From Atriophallophorus winterbourni (taxonomy: Eukaryota > Platyhelminthes > Trematoda > Plagiorchiida > Microphallidae), in assembly GCA_013407085.1 (NCBI GenBank), contig JACCGJ010024065.1, positions 1 through 64,000 of the forward strand: DNA of 64,000 nucleotides, written 5' to 3'. A model generated the notes under the pieces. The model was not told where the DNA came from. It ran no database searches and saw only the letters and a program-made list of their open reading frames with translations. The translations under genes and the position numbers were made by a program. Position 1 is the first letter of the stretch; each line of letters opens with the position of its first letter. This document shows positions 55,516 through 64,000 of this stretch, in pieces.

Positions 55516-55825
55516 TAGAATCGTAGCTAAAAGTATGCTCGCTTATATTGAGTCATCTTTCTAACAGGATTTAAATCGGTGTAATTTTTCAATTCGATTT
55601 CCTACATGTTGGGTTTTCTATGTGCTTTTTTCAAAGTTGTTTCGAAAGTACAGTAATTAACCATGCTTTTTAATTGAAAAACTTTAAATGTCCGTGGCTT
55701 GCATCCTGTCAGGATTCAAACCATAAGAAATAAATTGCAAATTCACTTATTTTCAATGCCAATAGTTCTTTTCATCGTGTGAATAAATTACAGAGAGGCG
55801 ATAGTCAAGTTAATTAATTTCAATA

Positions 55826-56150
55826 TTAGACCACGACGTACACACCATTTTCTTTTTGTGTTGTGTACAGGAGATTTAGTATAAAATCCACCTCATGCTT
55901 GGACCCAGCCAATATATCGTAATTAAATTTCATGTAATGTCGCGTTGACAGCGGCATGGTGAGAGCGAACTTTACACAAATCTCGAAAAACCAATGATGT
56001 GTTTTGAGACCCTTTTCTAGAAGGCCCTCGGTAATGCACAAACAAGTTTCCACTAATCCAATGAGTTGTAATGGTTCGATGTATGGGATAAAATTGAGCA
56101 ACCTCTCGGCAAAATCTCTCAAGCAGATCGTAAAATTCGCATATTTCTCT
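55826..56150 (-). CDS. possible exon of an unrecognised gene
   Basis: An open minus-strand frame of about 100 codons ending at TAA (55826). It reads FAERLLNFIPYIEPLQLIGL, then VETCLCITEGLLEKGLKTHH and later SKHEVDFILNLLYTTQKENG. Its composition, with amphipathic helices and few rare residues, looks like real protein and unlike the retroelement shadows around it. It could be part of a helical-repeat protein. No family is recognised, no clean 5' acceptor could be fixed (candidates lie between 56125 and 56170), and no AATAAA follows closely. It would be on the opposite strand to the FERM gene. Confidence 0.4.
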
Positions 56151-56604
56151 TTGTTTTACTTGAAAACGCATGCCGCTTTACTTCTCCTGAAGTTTTTCAG
56201 TGAGTGAGTGAGTGATCCTGGCGCTATAAATTCTCAGAAAATCCATTATATGATTTCATCAATTAGGTTCAATGGACATAATTTCTTCCGTGATAGCAAT
56301 AGATTATTCTTTGCTAAAAGCTTGAAATGGAATTTTGTGGAAAAAGACTTTAGTGTATGTATTAGTAAAATGTAAAATCCCCCATACACACATCCGCGTT
56401 GTTGGTACTTATCAGGTATAGGCAGTAAGATCAGATCCACATGAATTGTAGCAGTAATGAATCGGAAATTAAAGTTTGAACTTGCGAGCCGCTGTCGGAT
56501 AAATGTATAGACTTTTCTGAATATCTATGAATAAAAGTCACACGCTCACTCACCCGGTATCAATCGCTTACACCCAGTCGCTTAAGTTAAAGAGAAGAAT
56601 GTCG

Positions 56605-56790
56605 GTTGTTAGCGTTCTTCGGTTGATGTCAACCATGAATGTACACCACGAGCGAAGGTCTGTGTAATGATTCACAGATGACTAAACTGTCCGAATACAG
56701 AGGAATATTCTCTCCTGCAACATTCAAAGCGTGGCAATTCCACGCTGAGGGCGTGATCTACGTTCAGCGGCTGAGTAACGTGAGACAACA
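56605..56790 (-). mobile_element. LINE family B, decayed 3' end
   Basis: Family end cttcggttgatgtcaaccatg, then the ctgtccgaatacagaggaa finger block and gcgtgatctacgttcagcgg. Short and broken. Confidence 0.6.
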
Positions 56791-56853
56791 TTCATTTACA
56801 CGGGCGACGTTCACCTAATATGTGTGTTCCACTACCTTTAATCTGAGATGGAG

Positions 56854-58815
56854 CATGATTCAAGATTCAAGATTCAAGATTTATGGTTAAAAAAAGCAAA
56901 TTGCTGTACAGTACCATAGGATATACGTATAAAAAATTTAAAAAATCGTTACTTGTATGATCATCTCCGTTTTCTTCATATGTGGAGCAAAAATAATCCT
57001 CAATGGCGACACAGACTGAGGGAAAAGAATCTTTGGATGGACAGTAGTTCCGTGCGTTAAAAAAATATAGACATCAATATGTAGGGGCCAACGCAGTAGT
57101 TCTCAACATAAGGTTTCGTAACCTTTGTTTAAAGATGTGCTCGTTTGCTGAGGTAACAATATCTGTCGGCAAGCTATTCCACAAGAAGCATACACGAACA
57201 GCGAAGAAGTGACGACGACAATTCAATCGTGAGTGTGGGATTTGAAGGGTCAAGGGTGGCTGCGTGTGAGGACAACCGAACCAAACTTGAAGAGGTGTTT
57301 GAGAGGGTGGGATTTCGCATAGATGATTCGATATGTCAGAGTGAGGTCGTGTAGGATACGCCTGCGCTCGAGGGTGCACAGTCCAAGTCTGGTCAGTCGC
57401 TGCTCAAAGGGTAAATTATTCAATCCGGTAACAATTGTGGTTGCCTTGTGATAAATTCGTTTGAGGAGCGAGATGTTTTCTTCCATCCATAGCGTCCAAG
57501 CTTGTACAGCGTAGTCAACGACAGGATGTATGTAAGTGTTCAGTAATTTCGCGAGTGAGTGTGGTGGGAAACGTACGAAAATGCGTTTCAGTAAATCTAG
57601 CAAGCTGCACGCACGCTTGTAGACGGCGTCGCACTGTAGGCTGTTCTTCAAAGTACCAGACACCAAGATTCCGAGATCTTTTTGTGATGTACTCCATTCA
57701 AGCGGGTGGCTGCCAAGTTTGTAGGTAAAGGGAAAGGGTTTTCCGACTTGCAACATTTTGCACTTGCGGAAATTGAATGGCAGTTTGTTTTGGATTGACC
57801 ACTGGTGCAGCTTATTCAAATCTCCTTGCAGAACATGACAGTCCTCGATAGAGTTGACCTTCGTCCAGATTTTCACATCATCTGCGAATAAAACAAGCTT
57901 ACATGCTAGTAAGTTCGGTAGATCGTTTATAAATATGAGGAACAGTATTGGACCGAGAACCGAACCCTGAGGGACTCCGCTCGTGGCTTCAATTGTTCGA
58001 GAAGTTTCACCATCTATTCTTACTTTTACTTTGCGTCCAGACAGGTAACTTGTGAACCATGTTAGTAGGTTTCCGATGACGCCAACATTCTGCAGCTTCT
58101 GAAGCAGTAAGGAGTGATTCACTCTGTCGAATGCTTTAGATATATCTAAGTAACCGGCATGGACGGAACCCCTTGGTCTAGTGCTTGCGTCCAGTCATTT
58201 AGAGTCGTGAGCAAGTTAGACAGGCATGAATATGTTTTCCTAAATCCGTGTTGTGTGAAAGTTATTAGCTGATGGTTCTCGAGATGTTCAACAAGTCGTT
58301 CACACACCAGGCGTTCCAAAATTATAGAAACCGCTGAAAGAAGCGTCACGGGGCGGTAATTCGCCGGATCAGAACGACTGCCCCCTCTGTAGATTGGTGT
58401 GATAACACCGGTTTTCCATTGAGTTGGTACGGTTCCCGTATTCAATGAGTGCCTGAATAGACCACTTAGTTGGCCACAAAGCTCCAGCTCGCATGACTTC
58501 AGAACAGCGGGTGTTATTCCATTCTCTCCTGGTGATTTGCGAACGTTCAGTTCGCGTAAATTTTTCGCACAACCGTAGGATTTACCTCGATGCTGCTAAG
58601 GCATTCGACTTGTAGTGGGTGCGGCAAAGACGTCAGCGTTGACACGTTCTTTGGACAAAATACTTGCGCATAAAATGATATTAGGGCATCAGCTGTATCC
58701 AGCATGGTTACTGGCGTCAATTTGCGGAGTCCGGTCGGAAAGCACCTCTTCGAATTTGTACTATTATGAACTTGAATGATAGTAAAATTTCATGAGGTTT
58801 TTCCAGAATTCGGTT
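56854..58815 (-). mobile_element. CR1-like LINE (family C), long RT copy
   Basis: The minus strand carries most of ORF2's RT. From the right: NGITPAVLKSCELELCGQ-like linker near 58500 (frames shifted), IYRGGSRSDPANYRPVTLLS (58146-58445), YLDISKAFDRV near 58130, then an intact 290-codon frame from 58122. The 3' end has SRLNCRRHFFAVRVCFLWNS and a TCTTGAA tail (56854-56885). At least three frame changes (about 58440, 58140 and 57270). Confidence 0.88.
57250..58122 (-). CDS. CR1-like reverse transcriptase palm and thumb (fragment)
   Basis: 290 codons without a stop: NHSLLLQKLQNVGVIGNLLT, SGVPQGSVLGPILFLIFIND (48-67), LVLFADDVKIWTK (palm Asp81/82), KLPFNFRKCKMLQVGKPFPF, SQKDLGILVSGTLKNSLQCD and VVDYAVQAWTLWMEENISLL. 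All the catalytic aspartates of this part are present. The first catalytic Asp (YLDISKAFD) lies just upstream in another frame, so the protein is not functional as it stands. Confidence 0.85.
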   Translation of the reverse strand: MNHSLLLQKLQNVGVIGNLLTWFTSYLSGRKVKVRIDGETSRTIEATSGVPQGSVLGPILFLIFINDLPNLLACKLVLFADDVKIWTKVNSIEDCHVLQGDLNKLHQWSIQNKLPFNFRKCKMLQVGKPFPFTYKLGSHPLEWSTSQKDLGILVSGTLKNSLQCDAVYKRACSLLDLLKRIFVRFPPHSLAKLLNTYIHPVVDYAVQAWTLWMEENISLLKRIYHKATTIVTGLNNLPFEQRLTRLGLCTLERRRILHDLTLTYRIIYAKSHPLKHLFKFGSVVLTRSHP

Positions 58816-59184
58816 AAACCCAAGTTGGGATGTATGTCGATCTTATTGGTGCGAATAATTTCTAGTCGTCAGCGCAATCAATATAACTGAGAGTTGTGTA
58901 CCTAAGTATAATGCATCTGTAACATTAGGGAATTCGTCTTTCATGCTCAACGTCTACCCATCCCCTCTGAACTTATTTCCACGACAGTCATGTTATCACC
59001 TCACTGTTTCAGCTTTGGTTGGATCACCTGAAGCCATTGCACAGACAACACACTGCACACAAGGAATACGTATACAGCTTCGCCGTCAAATTCTACACCC
59101 CTCATCCGAATTTACTGGAGGATGAATTCACACGGTACGTAATTAACTATTCCCGTTGCATTCAATGTCGAAATTCAACCATTT

Positions 59185-59460
59185 AGCGCTTGTTGTTCGC
59201 CTCGTTCGGTCTATGTCGACCATGGATGTACATCACAAACTCATGCTCCATGGCGTTTAAAATGATTGCACATTTGATTCGGGATGAACAGTCTCTTCCG
59301 CAGCGCTCACACCGATAGGCATTACACAGTCGATCTGCGTCAATTGCGCAGTCGGGAGTAGTAGCTGCTCTTTATTTGCTCGGATATACCGCTTTACATA
59401 GTGCCTCTAGTGTGTATGAACAACGGCAAGTTCTCCTCAATTCTAAGAGCTTTCGTATCC
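59185..59460 (-). mobile_element. LINE family B, 3' end
   Basis: Reverse B terminus: cttgttgttcgcctcgttc, gtcgaccatggatgtacatcac, then gattcgggatgaacagtctc and a worn C-terminal block to ctaagagctttcgtatcc. Confidence 0.7.
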
Positions 59461-59584
59461 ATATTGTAGCGGTTACATCGAAATATTGTAACGTCATATA
59501 ATATTAAATGACGTCTGTTCAAAAAAGTCTAGTTTCCTCGAAAATAGATGATTGAAGCATTGACGTGAATCTTTCTAAGCACAT

Positions 59585-59955
59585 GGTTGTTATTGTTGTT
59601 GTTTTCTTTGATTTTTCATATCCTCTTTGGTTAACTATCACAAGAATACGTTGGCCTCATCACATGCAACGTTTTGTATGAAAAAAACCTCCCGATTCGT
59701 GAATATAATAGTCCTCCAGCACTTGCACAGCGTTATGCAGTATCCATTCGATTAGCACCATTCGGTCGAGGTCTTTGTGCATCTTATTTTACAACCTACA
59801 ATATCTCCTCTTTTTTCCAAGCTATATCCAAAGCAACTGCTTGATAGTTGGACGTAAGTGTTAGTGACAGGAGCTTTTGTCTCACCGCACAATCGTGCTG
59901 GTACCACAAGTGCACCATAAATTAAATCATTTGGAACGTCACCATTTTGTTATCA
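59585..59955 (-). mobile_element. LINE family B, heavily decayed copy
   Basis: Blocks in family order but diverged: ttgttattgttgttgttttc, cctcccgattcgtgaat, ccagcacttgcacagcg, aggagcttttgtctcacc and gtaccacaagtgcacc. Confidence 0.5.
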
Positions 59956-59959
59956 CATT

Positions 59960-61254
59960 CAGTGGATATCATGTTAGACTTCCAGCTGGAATGTCCAGGT
60001 TCGAGAGCAGTGTGGTTTCTTTTCCTAGATTCTCTCCATGCTCAGATCTAAAACTGGTGCAGACAATAGTGTTTTCCCTCAGTGATTTCAATTATTGATT
60101 TTTATGACGCAATAATGTTATTCATGCGTGTAATGCCAACCCGATGCTACATATTGTAATTCAAGTAACAGCTGTCTGATATCATCGTTTATAGTCAGTT
60201 TAAAATCTTATTCCCACCAGAATGAACTTACAAAACGCATTCGGTGCAACTTCCAGATAAATTGCTTAAGACGGAAAAATAACGTTAACCGATTAAGCTT
60301 TCCTTGCAGGAGATGCCTTACCAAGGCATCGCAAGAGAATCGAAATTTAAACTAACAACGATAGCTATTTTAGATGTATTTCCGAAAATCAGTGTGCTGT
60401 CATCCGTCAGAATTACAAGACACTCACCGATCTCCACTATGATGTCTTTGCAGACAAGATGTTAAGCGATGCATTGAATTGATGCTTCTGTGATTCATGC
60501 GAGTTTCTATTTCATATTGAGTCCGCTGGGTAACATACTTTGGCACATTTCGTTGTTACTTAAACACTGCACCGGGGGTCAATATCAAGACATCATTTCT
60601 TCAACTTCTGTTTAGGGATGACTCCTTTAGCGAGTCTCTGATGCGAATGCTGAATCGCTGAACGTCAATAGGACCTCCACCAATGGAAATGTGCGAATAA
60701 CCACTAACAGCAAAACGGTAATAAGACAAAAGCTTAAAACCGGCTAACTTGTTAGACAAACTCAATGTGCATCTATCAATTCATCTACTCCTACGATGCG
60801 GGATGATTTATTCGCAAAGACATGCATTAGCTGTATGACGTGGAAACTCAAAGAGGAATGTCTGAACATCACTCAACGTGGTTGCATTGAATATTTTCAG
60901 GATGTTGAATTGTTCATATCCATCTGCTAGACACAAGCCACTGAGTACAACCTGGGGGTGAGTTCTCTAAGTGATTTACAGGGTTCCCCACACGGTGTCA
61001 CAAAGACTTTGCAGGAGCATTTCGAAGGCTGTTGAGGTGATACACATTGAAATATTTAGACTGAACGTATGCGTTCCCGAACTAGTAGTTCGTGATCTCC
61101 TCTTATCTTGGACAACATCAACATCGACCAAACCAATTTATTATGTTTGCTTTAGAATTGGAAAAATGGGGAGCGATATGAGCTTCAAACATTATCTCGC
61201 TTGATAGTTTAACCATTACTACTGGCACTTATTATTTACTTTACCGTACATCTG
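59960..61254. other. no gene recognised
   Basis: Searched for a third FERM exon (expected WLDP ... FYP pattern) and found none. Short frames only. Confidence 0.5.
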
Positions 61255-61320
61255 AATCTGTTCTCCAGAGCATGTACATCCTACTATGACAGCGCCGTCT
61301 TCGCTGACATTGCCAGATGT

Positions 61321-61913
61321 GACTTGACTTACTTGACTTATTCCTGTGAACTCCTGTTGGAGCATAGGGCTGCAACAACGCCACGCCAGCGAACTCTGTC
61401 CTGGGCTGCTATCCTCAGCTGAGTCCATGTCATTCCGGCATACTTCGCTTCACTCACGACTGATCTTCTCCACGACTGCTTGGGTCGTCCCACTTTCCTT
61501 TTACCTTGTGGATTCCAGTCTAGTGCTTGCCTAGTGACGTTATCAGCTGGTTTGCGGAGTGTGTGACCTATCCACCCCCATTTTCTTTTCTTGATGTCCT
61601 GATCAACGGGGTTCTGGTTGGTTCTACGCCATAGGTCTGTGTTTGAAATCTTCTCAGGCCACCTGATGTTAAGAATGTGGCGCAAGCACTTGTTGACAAA
61701 TGTTTGTATCTTGTTGGTGATGTTGTGGGTAAACCGCCATGTTTCGGACCCGTAGAGGAGGACTGCTTTTACGTTGGTGTTAAAGATGCGGACTTTGCTG
61801 CGCTGGGACAAGGCCTTAGATTTCCAGATGGGACGCAGGGTGTTGAACGCTACCCTTGCTTTGCTGATTCGGCTCTTGACGTCGTCTTCTGTGCCACCAT
61901 CAATGTTGACCAC
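61321..61913 (-). mobile_element. RTE-like LINE 3' fragment (family R), young insertion
   Basis: 593 bp flanked by the perfect 9-bp duplication GCCAGATGT (61312-61320 and 61914-61922), with an AAGTC-repeat tail at its 3' end (61321-61340). Almost the entire insert is one open frame. It is inserted into a family B copy, opposite in orientation. Confidence 0.9.
61338..61913 (-). CDS. RTE-type ORF2 C-terminal part
   Basis: 191 codons without a stop, entering from the truncated 5' side: KSRISKARVAFNTLRPIWKS, VRIFNTNVKAVLLYGSETWR, KWGWIGHTLRKPADNVTRQA and LDWNPQGKRKVGRPKQSWRR, ending at TGA. This is the post-RT region (YGSETW ... W-x-GH-x-LR ... P-x-GKRK-x-GRP-x-x-x-W) shared by RTE-clade LINEs. 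The RT palm is not included. Confidence 0.85.
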   Translation of the reverse strand: MVNIDGGTEDDVKSRISKARVAFNTLRPIWKSKALSQRSKVRIFNTNVKAVLLYGSETWRFTHNITNKIQTFVNKCLRHILNIRWPEKISNTDLWRRTNQNPVDQDIKKRKWGWIGHTLRKPADNVTRQALDWNPQGKRKVGRPKQSWRRSVVSEAKYAGMTWTQLRIAAQDRVRWRGVVAALCSNRSSQE

Positions 61914-62699
61914 GCCAGATGTACAGATTGGAAAATGATCTTATACCAGTAGATCTACTATGTCGTGAGTTGAAATCGGGAAGTCGGTCAATAATCACAT
62001 CACACTTGCGGTACAAATACGTTTGCGACAGAGATATGAAACCTCTTGACTTTGGAGGCACTGTGTAAAGCGTCATCTGTCAGATGGGGAAGAGCATACA
62101 CTACTCTTGGCTGTTAATAGTAGTATGCAACTGACATTGTGCGTCTGAATACTGCCTATCGCCGTGAGCTCTGCGGGTAAGATTGTTTCTCCCGTATCAG
62201 ACTTTTAAGTAATTCAGACAGCTGTTACGCATGAAATCACCATATGGTTGTGATATCCATGGTCGACCGAAGGAGACCGAAAACAACACCTGTATTGGTT
62301 GTTCCACTGGTGGATTATGCGAATGCATTGGGGTCTTGAATCAAATTAGCCCATACGCATAGGTCGAAGTTGAGTTCGTTACAGATGATTGTCCAATCCG
62401 TGTATCATCTTCAAACACCGTAGACAGAACTTATTCCCAGAACAAATAACATCTTGTTCCCCGTTGGCACAATCGTCATATGTGGACAGATTTCTTAACT
62501 CTGTCAAGGTTAATAACAACTGCGTTTGTCATATATAGCTCATAGCCAAATCCTTGCAGTCTTTTTCAGTAAACATAAAACAAACGTCAAGATGATTTAC
62601 TAAATAGCTGACAAATGATTGGATTACCTATCGAAAGTGAAAGATGGCACAATACGCTTCTAAAGCTGAACGTCAATCTCACCGACAGTGTGCAAACAC

Positions 62700-62872
62700 T
62701 ATCTAATGACAGATTACTGCTTATATGTGTGTACGATGCGGGCGAGATTGTTATCCGTGAATCGGACTTTTTAGTCAGGTGAAACGCTGTGGAGTATGAT
62801 ATGTCGCTGGGTTCGTGAGGCAAATCAACCGTGGCGGACATCAAGCGAAATAAGCCAACAACAACAACAACT
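62700..62872 (+). mobile_element. LINE family B, decayed 3' end
   Basis: gtgtacgatgcgggcgagat, then cggactttttagtcaggtg and tggcggacatcaagcg, ending in ccaacaacaacaacaac. The 159-codon minus-strand frame here is its shadow. Confidence 0.6.
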
Positions 62873-62879
62873 TGGTTCT

Positions 62880-64000
62880 TTGTTTCAAAATACGTCATAC
62901 CAAAGCATCTATATGCATATTTTCCACAAAAATATTGTAGATTAGCAAAGTAAAAATGTGCAAATGCTGTCTGAATCTGGTCTACAAAGTATGTTCCCGC
63001 TAGCTTGACAGTCTCGTTCCCGTTGGCTGTGGTGTTTATAGAATGGAAAATGTTCATATTCAACACTCCACGCTATATGGAGGTGTATTCTTGGAAATAA
63101 CCCTTACAGACGCTACACAGACGGTTTTTGTAGGAGCTTCTAGCCAATTATTTTGAATGCAATAAATAATTCGCAATCCATAGGTAGGCCTAGGTAGAGA
63201 AAGTATCCCCGACAAATGCTGAAAGGGATATAACGCGGATACCAGACAAACATTGCTGCTTGACCGTATAATGTTTATCACTGCACGTTGTGGAAGAGAT
63301 TGTTCCTCACAAATCTGACTTTATATTCATAATAGAAGTGGTAGAGTTGTAACTTCAACATGCTCACTGCATGCTCCATTGGTCATGAGCAATTTTTGTA
63401 CCAGCTTGCTGCAATCCATCATATGATTGGGATGATGGAAGAAAAGTTCCTGATTGTGGCAATGGTTGTGTTTACAAGTGACACAACGTTCCACTCAAAG
63501 CGATACATGACAATTCAAACGGTATGTATATCACGCTCCTCCACTTTGGACGTTATCGTGGCTCATTTGGCTGGCTGTATTATTGTAGATGCGTCCAGTG
63601 TATTAAGGAAGATTGCCAATCATGAGCTCTCTAATAATCTGCAAAACCTCACCCTCCGGCACAACACAAGAGCGGTTATCCTAAGAAATTCATGAAAATC
63701 GTTTAAGTGATAAAATTCATGAAAAACGGAGCTTATGGATAACATTATTGGCTATAATTCAAGGCCAAGAGCATCGTTTCGCACGAAATCAACTGACAAA
63801 TCAACTTCCAGTGACAACCGATACAGAAAGCCTAAAGACTTGTTGCTTTTGAGCGATTTCCCTGGCGTGTGTTTGGTTCTTTGTCTTGCTTTTGTGTTGC
63901 ATGATCCAAGGTGATTAAGGGTGAACGCTTCGCAAATCATGCGCATCCTGGTCATACTGTTTTGACATGATGAGTGCAAACAGCACGAAACCGGTCGTGA
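62880..64000. other. no gene recognised
   Basis: A 111-codon plus frame (63360-63695) shows no known motif. A possible worn B fragment lies near 63283-63322 (gttgtggaagagattgttcc). The window ends inside a copy of the GAAACCGGT core repeat. Confidence 0.45.

Larger units (their letters stand above)
61255..62295 (+). mobile_element. LINE family B 3' end, interrupted by an RTE fragment
   Basis: The left part (61255-61320) reads SVLQSMYILL, then a worn RRLR block. It resumes after the insert at 61923 (gattggaaaatgatcttat, the MENG block) and runs through cacttgcggtacaaatacg and ttggaggcactgtgtaaagcg to gttgtttctcccgtatcag. The end is ggtcgaccgaaggagaccgaaaacaaca. Frames are broken. Confidence 0.78.

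Noticed and set aside
59995..60012. GGTTCGAGAGC as a possible tRNA B-box
   Set aside because: No stem pairs around it and no A-box was found.
62587..63066. 159-codon open frame on the minus strand
   Set aside because: Its middle (VVVVVGLFRLMSATVDLPHE) is the antisense of the family B 3' end, so it is a shadow.

Overview
This is an AT-rich piece of an animal nuclear genome, most likely from a parasitic flatworm and probably a trematode. Three things point that way: CR1-like, RTE-like, Penelope-like and LTR retroelement debris of the kinds known from flukes; short exons scattered among long repeat-filled introns; and one gene that begins with a 34-bp intron and whose introns are thousands of bases long toward the 3' end, a pattern reported for schistosome genes. 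No bacterial-style operon, rRNA gene, convincing tRNA gene or CRISPR array was seen. The species is not determined.

Two host genes can be read. On the minus strand, from 37781 to 23517, six exons splice in frame into a complete 296-residue Na+/K+-ATPase beta subunit. It has the cytosolic GRT...SW motif, one membrane segment, all six ectodomain cysteines, N-glycosylation sites and a poly(A) signal at 23306-23311. On the plus strand, 51751-51864 and 55256-55360 are the first two coding exons of a FERM-domain protein whose remainder was not found. An open minus-strand stretch at 55826-56150 may be an exon of a third, unrecognised gene.

Most of the rest is retroelement. 1-6.4 kb: mixed LINE fragments with a pogo/Tigger-like transposon nested in one and an RTE fragment nested in another. 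6.2-25 kb: many 3' ends of one zinc-finger-tailed LINE family (called B here), several CR1-like 3' ends, and a 550-bp GC-rich element with target-site duplications. 23.5-37.8 kb: the ATPase gene, whose introns hold a CR1 end, a B end, a hAT MITE, a Penelope GIY-YIG remnant and two copies of a short SINE-like repeat. 37.9-46 kb: tails of a TGAAC-tailed LINE (called D), a miniature LTR element, and CR1 fragments. 46.0-51.4 kb: the best-preserved retroelement, a D copy with a PHD-finger ORF1 and a long RT ORF, into which (or against which) a B element has landed. 51.7-55.4 kb: the start of the FERM gene. 56-64 kb: a long minus-strand CR1 RT copy, more B ends, and a young RTE fragment inserted in a B copy.

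Family letters (A/C for CR1-like, B for the RTE-like zinc-finger LINE, D for the TGAAC-tailed LINE, R for the RTE fragment with an AAGTC/TGAGTC tail) are working labels for this window, not published names.
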